Positions 17,596 through 25,090 of a DNA stretch of 64,000 bases are shown in pieces (position 1 is the first letter of the stretch; each line of letters opens with the position of its first letter). The notes under the pieces were generated by a model. It was not told the origin of the DNA, made no database searches, and worked only from the letters and a program-made list of their open reading frames with translations. The stretch is from Sphaerisporangium krabiense. GTDB lineage: Bacteria > Actinomycetota > Actinomycetes > Streptosporangiales > Streptosporangiaceae. The stretch is from the NCBI RefSeq assembly GCF_014200435.1, contig NZ_JACHBR010000001.1:434001-498000 (forward strand), read 5' to 3'. Position numbers and translations under genes: made by a program.

Positions 17596-18381
17596 ATGGC
17601 TAGCCATCTCGTCCAGGGGCGCGAGGTCACCCTGCCGGTGGAGATCAGAGACGCCACGGTCTGCGCGGCGGTCTACGCCGTCCGCGCCGACGCCGCCCGG
17701 GCCGTGCTCGCCTACTCCCCCGACATGGACGTCACCGAGTTCGTCCCCGGCAAGGCCCTGTGCGTGCTCCAGTTCATCCGCTACGACGACGGCGACCTCG
17801 GCTCCTACAACGAGTTCGGCGTCGGCTTCATGGTCCGCCCACCACACGCCCACGACCCCGCCTCCGGGGACGGTCCCGGCGCCTTCGCGCGGCGTCCGCG
17901 CACGGCCACCGGCACAGGCGTCCTGTCCCGCGTACGCGGCCTGCTCGGCGCGGGCATGTTCGTCCACTGGCTCCCCGTGGACCAACGCTTCACGATGGAG
18001 GCCGGCCGCACGATCTGGGGCTTCCCGAAGGAACTGGCCGAGATCGACCTGCGCCTGTCCTCCCCGTACAAGCGGTGCATCCTCCGCAAGGACGGACGCC
18101 TCGTCCTCGACCTGCTGATCCGCCCCGGCATGCCGCTCCCGGCCCCCTCCGCCGACCTGACGGCCTACACCCACCTCGACGACACCACCCGCCGCATCCG
18201 CTGCACGGCCCGCCCGCGAACCGTCCACGCCCGCCCGGGCGGCGCCCTGATCAGGCTGGGCAACCACCCGATCGCCAAGGAACTCAGCGAACTCGGCCTC
18301 CCCAAACACGCCCTCCTGACCGCCACGATCACCCACACGACCGTGACCATCCCCGAGGCGGAACCCCTGCCGCGCATCTGA
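17596..18381 (+). CDS. Acetoacetate decarboxylase family protein
   Basis: 261 residues of the ADC fold. RTIWGFPKELAEIDLRL near residue 140 contains the GFPK segment with the Schiff-base Lys of acetoacetate decarboxylases, and YNEFGVGFMVRPP near residue 75 is the typical strand before it. Actinobacterial members of this group often act on other beta-keto or aldehyde substrates, so true acetoacetate decarboxylase activity is not assured. The start is an ATG with GGGAG immediately upstream at unusually short spacing. The gene sits alone between the GT4 and nucleotidyltransferase genes with no obvious pathway partner. Confidence 0.8.
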   Translation: MASHLVQGREVTLPVEIRDATVCAAVYAVRADAARAVLAYSPDMDVTEFVPGKALCVLQFIRYDDGDLGSYNEFGVGFMVRPPHAHDPASGDGPGAFARRPRTATGTGVLSRVRGLLGAGMFVHWLPVDQRFTMEAGRTIWGFPKELAEIDLRLSSPYKRCILRKDGRLVLDLLIRPGMPLPAPSADLTAYTHLDDTTRRIRCTARPRTVHARPGGALIRLGNHPIAKELSELGLPKHALLTATITHTTVTIPEAEPLPRI

Positions 18382-18407
18382 GCGAACTCGCCATGCCGCA
18401 CGGCCGA

Positions 18408-18413
18408 TAGCGT
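18408..18413 (+). promoter_or_regulatory. Probable -10 box of a leaderless transcript
   Basis: TAGCGT (TAnnnT) ends six bases before the ATG at 18420 and there is no ribosome-binding site. This is the classic actinobacterial leaderless arrangement. Confidence 0.55.
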
Positions 18414-18419
18414 GGGCCG

Positions 18420-19187
18420 ATGACGGTTCAGCAGGACGAGGGCTTCGCGGCGCGCGTCGGAGGGCGACTGGCGGAACTGCCATATGTGGAGGCGGTCGCG
18501 CTGGGAGGTTCCCGGGCCTCGGGGACGCATGCGCCGGACAGTGACTGGGACTTCGCGGTCTACTATCGCGGGGCGTTCTCGCCAGAGTCGGTGCGGGCGC
18601 TCGGGTGGCCGGGCGAGGTGTCCGAGATCGGCGGCTGGGGTGGCGGCGTCTACAACGGGGGCGCGTGGCTGGAGGTGGACGGCCGTCGCGTGGACCTGCA
18701 CTACCGGGACCTGGACGATGTCGAGTTCCACCTCGCCGAGGCGCGTGAGGGCCGTTTCCGGGTCGAGCGGCTGCTCTTCCACCTGGCCGGGATCCCGACG
18801 TACATCGTGGTCGCCGAGCTGGCCCTCGCCCGGGTGCTCCACGGGGAACTCCCCCGTCCCGAATACCCGGAGCCCCTCAAGCGCGAGGCGGCCGAGCGAT
18901 GGTGGGGCGACGCGCAGGCGACCCTCGCCTACGCCCGTACCGCCCACGCCCCCCGCGGCCACCTGACCGACTGCGCGGGCGCCCTCACCACCGCCGCCTG
19001 CCAGACCGCCCACGCCATCCTGGCCTCCAAGGGCCACTGGGTGACCAACGAGAAAACCCTCCTCGACCAGGCCGCCCTGAGACCGATCGACCACATCCTC
19101 ACCGACCTCACCCCCACCCCGACCGCCCTGACAACCGCCCTCAACGAGGCGACGACGTTCCTCGAAGCCGCGCTCACCCTGCCCTAG
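18420..19187 (+). CDS. Nucleotidyltransferase (pol-beta superfamily) domain protein
   Basis: 255 residues. Near residue 28 VALGGSRASGTHAPDSDWDFAV carries the GS...SDxD signature of the pol-beta nucleotidyltransferase fold, and GRRVDLHYRD near residue 95 supplies the third carboxylate. The C-terminal 120 residues are helical and resemble substrate-binding domains of aminoglycoside-type or DUF4037-type nucleotidyltransferases. It could modify a small molecule or a tRNA/protein; an antitoxin-like MNT role is less likely because no HEPN partner is adjacent. Its start is leaderless (see the -10 box at 18408). It is convergent with the DUF397 gene, five bases apart. Confidence 0.8.
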   Translation: MTVQQDEGFAARVGGRLAELPYVEAVALGGSRASGTHAPDSDWDFAVYYRGAFSPESVRALGWPGEVSEIGGWGGGVYNGGAWLEVDGRRVDLHYRDLDDVEFHLAEAREGRFRVERLLFHLAGIPTYIVVAELALARVLHGELPRPEYPEPLKREAAERWWGDAQATLAYARTAHAPRGHLTDCAGALTTAACQTAHAILASKGHWVTNEKTLLDQAALRPIDHILTDLTPTPTALTTALNEATTFLEAALTLP

Positions 19188-19192
19188 TCGGG

Positions 19193-19387
19193 TCAGGAGA
19201 GCCCTGACTTGATCCCAGCCGTGAACTCTCGCCAGCTTGTAGCAGAAACCTTCATCACCGGACCGCCAGGATCCTTGCTGTCACGTACCCCATGATCACC
19301 ACCTGGTATGTACGCCACCTCGACGCAGTTGTCGCCGGCCGCGCTGAAAGTGCTCTTACGCCACGTCAACGGCTTTGTCGCGTCCAC
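19193..19387 (-). CDS. DUF397 domain protein
   Basis: 64 residues by the preferred start, the GTG at 19387 with GAGGTGG five bases upstream. The sequence has all DUF397 hallmarks: LTWRKSTFSAAGDNCVEVA, then VRDSKDPGGPVMKVS and SWREFTAGIKSGL. These small proteins usually lie just downstream of an XRE-type regulator with a DUF5753 domain and may act as its partner. Here no such regulator is adjacent, so it is an orphan. The frame is open further upstream, to 19528, but that part has no family similarity. Confidence 0.85.
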   Translation of the reverse strand: MDATKPLTWRKSTFSAAGDNCVEVAYIPGGDHGVRDSKDPGGPVMKVSATSWREFTAGIKSGLS

Positions 19388-19515
19388 CGCGTCCACCTCT
19401 ACGGTTTTAGTCGGTCTGCGAGTTGTTTCGTCGTCATCCAGCACCTGGCCCGCTTTGAAGATCGCCAGACGGGCTACGTACCGTCGCATGGGACCTGCCG
19501 CATGACCGCGCGGCG

Positions 19516-20052
19516 GTGGGCAGGGCACGGAAGGTGGCCGGCGAGGTCCTCGTCCGATGGGGCTACGGAGATCTTGCCGACGACGTCATCCTGGTGATCG
19601 GCGAACTGCTCGGAAACGCCGTCTCACATGGTGCGCCACCGTTCAGGCTGTCCTTGTGGGCGACCACGAGCGATCTCTGCGTACGCGTCACCGACCATGG
19701 CCTTGGCATCCCGCGACGACTTCATCTCACACTGGAGGCCGTGCACGGCCGAGGGCTCTCCATCGTCGCGGCGCTGGCCCACGAGTTCGGTGTGATTCCC
19801 CTGCCTGATCCTCCGGGAAAGATCGTGTGGGCGCGCTGGAGAACGCCCTCCGGGAGTGGGAGACCACCTTCGGGCGCCGGATGTCACCGTCCTCAAGTCC
19901 CTGCCTCCGGAGACGCCACCTGGCCGTGCGGGGAGCTCGAGGGGCGGCAGCCCCTCGATCGGGGGGTCGAAGGGGGGCGGAGCCTCCCCTGGGAAACGCA
20001 GCCCGAGCCGGAGCGCCCCCAGGGCGCGGAGGTGAGGACCGATTGCCGGTGA
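19516..20052 (+). CDS. ATP-binding anti-sigma-factor-type protein (HATPase_c), possibly N-terminally disrupted
   Basis: 178 residues from a GTG. The GHKL ATPase motifs are present: N box ELLGNAVSHG near residue 30, G1 box DHGLGIP near 60 and G2 box HGRGLSIVAALA near 77. Homologues (RsbW-like proteins abundant in actinomycetes) bind sigma or anti-sigma partners or act in signalling. The codons just before the GTG read WDLPHDRAAV in frame, the normal first strand of this domain. However, no ATG, GTG or TTG lies between that segment and an in-frame TGA at 19456. Either translation starts at the internal GTG or a nonstandard CTG (19495), or the gene is damaged. The last 65 residues are low-complexity and outside the domain. 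Confidence 0.75.
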   Translation: MGRARKVAGEVLVRWGYGDLADDVILVIGELLGNAVSHGAPPFRLSLWATTSDLCVRVTDHGLGIPRRLHLTLEAVHGRGLSIVAALAHEFGVIPLPDPPGKIVWARWRTPSGSGRPPSGAGCHRPQVPASGDATWPCGELEGRQPLDRGVEGGRSLPWETQPEPERPQGAEVRTDCR

Positions 20053-20072
20053 GGACCGGTTGCCGGGCGGGG

Positions 20073-20429
20073 TCAGGGGTGGCTGAGGATGTTGAGGATG
20101 CGGCCGTTGGGGTCGCGGGTGAAGAAGCGGCGGACGCCCCAGGGCTCGTTTTGGAGGGGGTGGACGATCTCGGCGCCGGAGGCGCGTACGGCCTCGTAGA
20201 CGGCGTCGACGTCGTCCACCTCGATGCTCACGTCCGCCACTACGGGCGCGGTCTCGTCGTGGGTGAAGACGCTGAGCTGGGCGAGCGGCTCCGTGGGGGA
20301 GGCGAAGGTCGCGATCCAGCCGTGGTTCATGACCTCTTGCAGGCCGAGCAGACCGTAGAACTCGGCGCTGCTCGCCAGGGCCTCGGGTGACGACGCGTGG
20401 ATGTTGGGCACGATCCTGCGGACGGACAT
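20073..20429 (-). CDS. VOC (glyoxalase/bleomycin-resistance fold) family protein
   Basis: 118 residues covering one VOC module pair. It begins RIVPNIHASSPEALASSAEFY, continues with FGLLGL-like helix-loop features and ADVSIEVDDVDAVYEAVRASGA near residue 70, and ends RRFFTRDPNGRILNILSHP, where the usual metal-site Glu is replaced in the NGRxLNIL strand. Such proteins are metal-dependent lyases or binding proteins; the substrate is unknown. Start ATG with AAGGAGG eight bases upstream. It is convergent with the ATPase gene. Confidence 0.85.
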   Translation of the reverse strand: MSVRRIVPNIHASSPEALASSAEFYGLLGLQEVMNHGWIATFASPTEPLAQLSVFTHDETAPVVADVSIEVDDVDAVYEAVRASGAEIVHPLQNEPWGVRRFFTRDPNGRILNILSHP

Positions 20430-20552
20430 CGGCGGAGCCTCCTTGGCGGGTGGAGGACGGTCACGGGGCCGTCCCGTCGCGGGCTCGCACGATCAGGTGC
20501 GGGCCTGGATGTGGTGTCCAGGCCCGATCACCGTACAAGCGGCCCCGGAGCG

Positions 20553-21452
20553 TCAGACGATCGGGGGGCGGCCGAGGCGGAGCATGCGCCAGGCCGTGCG
20601 CCAGGCCATGGGGCGGCGTTCGCCCGCGGGCTCGCGCAGGCCCTCCATGAAGCCGCCGAACCAGGCGCGGATCGCCGCGGCGGACCTCTCGCGCAGCAGC
20701 GTGAGGAGGATCCAGTTCAGGAGGTACAGCGTGGCCAGCGGCCAGGGGAGGTTGCGGCGGGCCAGCCAGACGCGGTTGCGCGCGTTGAGCCGGTGGAAGC
20801 CGGTGTGCCGGGTGGGCGGCGTGCGCGGGTGGTACATGACGGCGTCGGCGTCGTACTCGATGCGGTAGCCCTCGCCGAGCAGGCGCCACGCCAGGTCGGT
20901 CTCCTCGTGCGCGTAGAAGAACCGTCCGGGCAGGCCGCCGACCTGGAGGAAGGCCGCGCGCCTGATCGCGCAGGCGCCGCCGAGGAAGGTGGTGACCGGG
21001 GAGGACCGCTGCGGGTCGCCGGCGCGCAGCCGGGGGACGTGCCGCCGCTGGCCGCTGCCGCTCTCGGGGTCCATGACGCGGAAGGAGATGACCGCGAGGT
21101 CCGGCTCGGCGGCGAACCGCTCGCGGATGTGCGCCGCGAGCTTGTCGTCGGCGTACCAGCCGTCGTCATCGAGGAACATCACGACGTCGCCGCTGCACTC
21201 GCGCACGCCGTGGTTGCGTCCCTCCGGGATGCCGACGTTGTCCGGGATGCGGACCGTCCTCACGGAGGCGGCGCCGGTGCGCGGCGCGACGGCGAGGGCG
21301 GGGACGTCCGCGCCGTTGCCGACGATGACCACCTCGACGTCGCCGTCGGTCTGCATCAGCACGGACTCGACCGCGCGGTCGAGCTCGGCGACCCTGTTGC
21401 CCATGGTGAGGATGACACACGAGATCTTCAACGCGTCATCGCCCCGACGCAT
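20553..21452 (-). CDS. Glycosyltransferase, GT2 family
   Basis: 299 residues with a GT-A core: ISCVILTMGNRVAELDRAVE at the start, VVIVGNGAD, then VVMFLDDDGWYADDKLA near residue 95 (the DXD-type metal site) and GACAIRRAAFLQVGGLP plus the acceptor-side HEETDLAWRLLGEGY near residue 190. This ED-motif layout is typical of rhamnosyl- or galactofuranosyl-type GT2 enzymes. A C-terminal amphipathic/hydrophobic segment may anchor it to the membrane. The true start may be the TTG nine codons in, since neither start has a strong ribosome-binding site. It follows the CDP-alcohol phosphotransferase gene by about 200 bases on the same strand. Confidence 0.88.
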   Translation of the reverse strand: MRRGDDALKISCVILTMGNRVAELDRAVESVLMQTDGDVEVVIVGNGADVPALAVAPRTGAASVRTVRIPDNVGIPEGRNHGVRECSGDVVMFLDDDGWYADDKLAAHIRERFAAEPDLAVISFRVMDPESGSGQRRHVPRLRAGDPQRSSPVTTFLGGACAIRRAAFLQVGGLPGRFFYAHEETDLAWRLLGEGYRIEYDADAVMYHPRTPPTRHTGFHRLNARNRVWLARRNLPWPLATLYLLNWILLTLLRERSAAAIRAWFGGFMEGLREPAGERRPMAWRTAWRMLRLGRPPIV

Positions 21453-21656
21453 GGAGAACGCATGTGCTCATGATCACCGAGTCTGTGTAAGCGGGGGATC
21501 CCGATCTTGTCTGCATACTGCGAAATAAGCGTATCGGAACTACCAGGAAACCCCCACCGAACAGTAGATGCCGATCCGGCGGCGACTCTTGACAAGCTTT
21601 CACCCGATAGATGTACGACGTCGGTGAGCCGCCGGCGGTTCCGAGACGTTGTCATG
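21453..21656. other. AT-richer intergenic spacer before the GT2 gene
   Basis: This 204-base spacer is noticeably AT-richer than its surroundings, with short runs such as TTATTTCGCAGTATGC on the minus strand, and probably contains the promoter of the GT2 gene. An open frame of 75 codons crosses it but has no recognisable features. Confidence 0.35.
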
Positions 21657-22424
21657 TCAGGCGAGCCGCCGGGACGCGAGGATGCTGACCAGGTGAAGGA
21701 CGGTCTGCAGGCCCGCGAACACCACGCAGGCGACGGTGAGGACCTGCGTCGCGGCCAGGCCGCCCGCGAGGGCGTCCCAGAGCGCGGCGACCACGACCAG
21801 GAGCGAGAGCTCCACGGCCTGGAAGATCCGGTGGAAGCGCAGCGCCGCCGCGACCTTGCGCGCCGCGCCGAGCCGCCGGGACCGGAACTGCTCGGCCGCC
21901 GCCTCGGTGGTGGCGACCAGCCCGGAGCGGGCGCGGGCGACGTCCACGAGGTCGGTCTCGGACTTGATGAGGATGGCCCCGAGCGCGGCGCCGACGCCGA
22001 GCACGGTGTACCAGTCGGGCAGCGTGGCCGAGGCCCGGAAGCCGAGGCCGATCAGCAGGGCCGCCTCGGCGAAGTAGTGGCCGACCCGGTCCAGGTAGAC
22101 GCCGGTGATCGAGGTGCGGTGCGTCCACCGGGCCAGTTCGCCGTCGGAGCAGTCGAGCAGCAGGTACACCTGGATGAGGAGGGCCGCCGCGACGGCCGCC
22201 CACAGCCCCGGAACGGCCAGCACGACCCCGGCCAGCACCCCCGAGACGATCATGAGGCCGGTGACCTGGTTGGGGGTGATCGCGGTGCGCGCCAGCGCCC
22301 ACGTCACGTAGATCGACAGCTTGCGCATGTACAGCGACCCGGCCCAGTGTTCGCCGGAGTTGCGGCCCATGGTGGTCTGCGGCTGGGCGACCGCGCGCAG
22401 CTCAACGACCGACGGCCCGGACAT
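21657..22424 (-). CDS. CDP-alcohol phosphatidyltransferase family membrane enzyme
   Basis: 255 residues from the ATG at 22424 (GTGGAG five bases upstream), overlapping the previous gene by 23 bases. Six or so hydrophobic helices surround the CDP-AP motif LLLDCSDGELARWTHRTSIT then GVYLDRVGH. The first three metal-binding Asp residues are in place but the fourth position, usually Asp, is His. The family transfers a phospho-alcohol from a CDP-alcohol to a second alcohol, making phospholipids or polyol-phosphate polymers. Coupling to the dehydrogenase and nucleotidyltransferase upstream suggests that it uses the CDP-alditol they make. Confidence 0.85.
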   Translation of the reverse strand: MSGPSVVELRAVAQPQTTMGRNSGEHWAGSLYMRKLSIYVTWALARTAITPNQVTGLMIVSGVLAGVVLAVPGLWAAVAAALLIQVYLLLDCSDGELARWTHRTSITGVYLDRVGHYFAEAALLIGLGFRASATLPDWYTVLGVGAALGAILIKSETDLVDVARARSGLVATTEAAAEQFRSRRLGAARKVAAALRFHRIFQAVELSLLVVVAALWDALAGGLAATQVLTVACVVFAGLQTVLHLVSILASRRLA

Positions 22425-23460
22425 ACTGCTCCACCCGGTCGCGCACCTCGGGCCCGGACAGGCGCAGGTGCTCAAGGATCGTGTACCGTCCCGGACGCGT
22501 CGAGGGCGCGAGCTCCACGGCGGCGCAGAACTGCTCCGTCGTCAGCCCGACGTCGCCGGGGGTGACCGGAAGGTCGTGGGAGCGCAGGCAGCCGACCAGC
22601 AGCGAGAGCGACCGCTCGTCCTCGCGCAGGTAGGCGCAGAAGGCGGCTCCGATGCCGGCCAGCTCGCCGTGGTTGGACGTGCCCGGGTAGAGCTGGTCGA
22701 TGGCGTGCAGGATCTCGTGGTCGCCGCCGCTGCTCGGCCGGGAGGACCCGGCCACGACCATGGCCATGCCGGAGAGGATCAGCGACTCGGCGAGCACGGT
22801 GAGGAAGGCGTCGGACTCGATGGAATCGTCCCGGCCGAGCACGGCCTCGGCGGCGGTGCGGGCCATGGAGACGGCCAGGCCGTCGATCGGCTCGCCGCGT
22901 TCCACGTTGCCGAGCTGCCAGTCGTCGATGGCGGACAGGTTGCTCACCACGTCGCCCACGCCGGCCCGCACGAGCCGCCCGGGCGCGTCGCGCACGAAGT
23001 CGAGGTCCACGAGCAGGGCCAGGGGCATGGGGACGCCGAACGAGCCCTTGCCGGCCTCGTGCTCCAGGGAGGAGACCGGCGAGCAGATGCCGTCGTGCGA
23101 GAGGTTGGTCGCCACGGCGACCATGGGGATGCCGGCGAGCGAGGCGGCGTACTTGGTGACGTCGATCGTCTTGCCGCCGCCGATGCCCACCACGGCCTCG
23201 TAGGCGCCCTTGCGCAGGTCGCCGCCGAGCGAGACGGCCGCGTCCACCGAGCCGTCGGGGACGCGGAAGACCTCGGCCTCGCCGAGGGTGGGGGTGATCA
23301 GGCCGGTGATGTGGTCGCCCTGGCCCGACCCGACGGCGACCGCGACGCGGCCGGAGGTCGCCACGCGGCTGTCGGCCAGCAGGGCGCCGAGGTGGGCCAC
23401 CGCGCCCCTGCGGACCTCGACGGTGAGGGGGGCGGTGAGCATGCGGGCTAGTAGAGGCAT
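22402..23460 (-). CDS. Iron-containing alcohol dehydrogenase family, sn-glycerol-1-phosphate dehydrogenase-like (EgsA/AraM type)
   Basis: 352 residues. The NAD(P) site is in VVGIGGGKTIDVTKYAASL near residue 90. VATNLSHDGICSPVSSLE near residue 118 and GSSRPSSGGDHEILHAID near residue 245 are the metal- and phosphate-binding segments of glycerol-1-phosphate dehydrogenases, distinct from glycerol dehydrogenase GldA. The family reduces dihydroxyacetone phosphate (or a longer ketose phosphate) to a G1P-type alditol phosphate. It lies between the nucleotidyltransferase (13-base overlap) and the CDP-alcohol phosphotransferase (23-base overlap), so the three are probably translationally coupled and consecutive in one pathway. 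Confidence 0.85.
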   Translation of the reverse strand: MPLLARMLTAPLTVEVRRGAVAHLGALLADSRVATSGRVAVAVGSGQGDHITGLITPTLGEAEVFRVPDGSVDAAVSLGGDLRKGAYEAVVGIGGGKTIDVTKYAASLAGIPMVAVATNLSHDGICSPVSSLEHEAGKGSFGVPMPLALLVDLDFVRDAPGRLVRAGVGDVVSNLSAIDDWQLGNVERGEPIDGLAVSMARTAAEAVLGRDDSIESDAFLTVLAESLILSGMAMVVAGSSRPSSGGDHEILHAIDQLYPGTSNHGELAGIGAAFCAYLREDERSLSLLVGCLRSHDLPVTPGDVGLTTEQFCAAVELAPSTRPGRYTILEHLRLSGPEVRDRVEQYVRAVGR

Positions 23461-24182
23461 GCGATCTCCCTGGCCTTGGCGAGGTCGTCGTGGTTGTCGA
23501 CCTCGACCCAGTCGACCTTGCCGATGGGAGCGACCGCGATCTTCTCGCCGCGGGAGACCATCTCGCCGTAGCCGTCCTCGTAGTAGAGCTGCGGATCGCG
23601 CTCGAAGGTGGCCTTCAGGGCGTCGGCGAGCCGCGCGGCGGCGCCGGGGCGGATCAGCGTGGCGCCGATGTACTCGCCGTAGGCCTCGGCGGGGTCCATC
23701 AGCTTGGTGATGCGGCGAAGGTGGCCCTCGTCGTCCAGGGTGACCTTCATCTCCTCGTCCGCGAGCGTCTTGACGTCGTCCACGGCCAGCAGGATGTCGC
23801 TGGTGACCGGGGCGTCCAGGAGCGTGCGCTCGACCGAGACGGGGTGGACGGTGTCGCCGTTGACCAGCAGCGCGCCCGAGGAGAAGTGATCACGCGCGCA
23901 CCACAGCGAGTAGGCGTTGTTCCACTCTTCGGCCTTGTCGTTGTGCACGAGGGTGAGCGTCACGCCGTGCCGCCGCTCCAGCTCGGCCTTGCGCTCGTGG
24001 ACCGCACCCGCGGCGTAGCCGACGATCACCACGACCTCGCGGAGGTCCACCGCCGCGAGGTTCCGCAGCGCGATGTCCAGGATCGTGGTCTCTCCGTCGA
24101 CCGGCACGAGCGCCTTGGGCAGCGTGTCGGTGTACGGCCGCAGGCGACGCCCGGCGCCGGCGGCCAGCACCATTCCCAGCAA
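23448..24182 (-). CDS. Nucleotidyltransferase (GlmU/LicC-type NTP transferase), probable alditol-phosphate cytidylyltransferase
   Basis: 244 residues from a TTG with AGGAG six bases upstream; the frame is open further 5' but without family features. GMVLAAGAGRRLRPYTDTLP then KALVPV is the sugar-nucleotidyltransferase signature, and LLVNGDTVH near residue 100 and GKVDWVEVDNHDDL at the end supply the metal-binding acidic residues. The whole sequence resembles phosphocholine cytidylyltransferases (LicC group). It is the first gene of a coupled trio with the dehydrogenase and CDP-alcohol phosphotransferase, so activation of an alditol phosphate with CTP is the best guess. Confidence 0.85.
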   Translation of the reverse strand: MLGMVLAAGAGRRLRPYTDTLPKALVPVDGETTILDIALRNLAAVDLREVVVIVGYAAGAVHERKAELERRHGVTLTLVHNDKAEEWNNAYSLWCARDHFSSGALLVNGDTVHPVSVERTLLDAPVTSDILLAVDDVKTLADEEMKVTLDDEGHLRRITKLMDPAEAYGEYIGATLIRPGAAARLADALKATFERDPQLYYEDGYGEMVSRGEKIAVAPIGKVDWVEVDNHDDLAKAREIACLY

Positions 24183-24372
24183 CGTGCACTCCTCAGTCTG
24201 GCGAAAATCTGTAGGCCAAAGGTTAGTTGCCTGGAGGTGGTGATCGTGTAATCGGGAGTTCACCTATTCGATTACGAGACCCGTTGTTGGCAATGGCCGG
24301 CACCACAGGTGCGACGAAAGCGACACAAGGGACGCCTGAGCCGTCCAGGGTGACGTCCGGGCAAAGGACGGA

Positions 24373-25041
24373 TCAGTCCTGGCCGCCGAGATCGGCCGCC
24401 TCGACGCCGGACCTGGGGGCGGCGAGCCAGCAGGTGACGCTCTCCCAGAAGAACAGCGCGATCAGGTAGAGCGCGGCGAGCACGAAGACGGCCGTCACGA
24501 CGCCCAGGAGGGCGCCCATGGCGATCAGCAGCATACGCCCTTCCCAGCCGAGCCCCGCCGAGGCGAGCCAGGCGGGCGGGTAGACGTGCTGGCGGCAGCG
24601 GTAGACGACGTCGTAGTGGTGGAAGAGGACGGCGCCGAGCAGGGCGAGCACCAGGAAGCGGGGGACGTCCCACGCGAAGCCGACGCAGGCGATGAAGCCG
24701 TACTCGGTGAGGCGGAGGATCGGCGGGACGAGCCAGTCCAGCCGTCCGTCGTGCTGGTGGGAGCTGCCGGGCCCGGCGAGCATCAGGGCCACGGCGGGCG
24801 CGAAGACGGCCGGGCCGTCGGCGCCGGCCACCCCGAGGAAGAGCATCACGCCGGTGACGAAGGCCCCCGCGATGGCGGGCGGCAGCGGAGGGAGCTGCCC
24901 GGCGACGAGGACGCCCATGCCGCGCGCGAGCACGCCGTCGTCGCGGTAGGTCACCACGGAGCTGCGCGGCACCCGCGTCATGTGCACGGTGTTCGCCGCG
25001 CTCTCGTGGCCCGCCGGGCCCACACGGTTCACGCTGTTCAT
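24373..25041 (-). CDS. Membrane protein resembling DUF5941, the C-terminal part of larger CDP-alcohol phosphotransferases
   Basis: 222 residues with about five hydrophobic segments. YRDDGVLARGMGVLVAGQLP, GPGSSHQHDGRLDWLVPPIL and LLGAVLFHHYDVVYRCRQHV are the conserved blocks I associate with DUF5941, which in many actinomycetes is fused behind a CDP-alcohol phosphotransferase domain. Here it is a separate gene 49 bases downstream of such an enzyme, with its own GAGG ribosome-binding site eight bases before the ATG and an in-frame stop upstream. It probably forms a complex with the protein encoded at 25.1-26.8 kb. No catalytic residues can be assigned. Confidence 0.7.
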   Translation of the reverse strand: MNSVNRVGPAGHESAANTVHMTRVPRSSVVTYRDDGVLARGMGVLVAGQLPPLPPAIAGAFVTGVMLFLGVAGADGPAVFAPAVALMLAGPGSSHQHDGRLDWLVPPILRLTEYGFIACVGFAWDVPRFLVLALLGAVLFHHYDVVYRCRQHVYPPAWLASAGLGWEGRMLLIAMGALLGVVTAVFVLAALYLIALFFWESVTCWLAAPRSGVEAADLGGQD

Positions 25042-25090
25042 GGGGCGACCTCACGATCCCGCGCCGGGACCGGCGCGGAGACGGGTGACA

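Noticed and set aside
21428-21655. 75-codon minus-strand frame before the GT2 gene
   Set aside because: It has no recognisable motif or ribosome-binding site, overlaps the GT2 start and lies in an AT-richer spacer likely to be regulatory.
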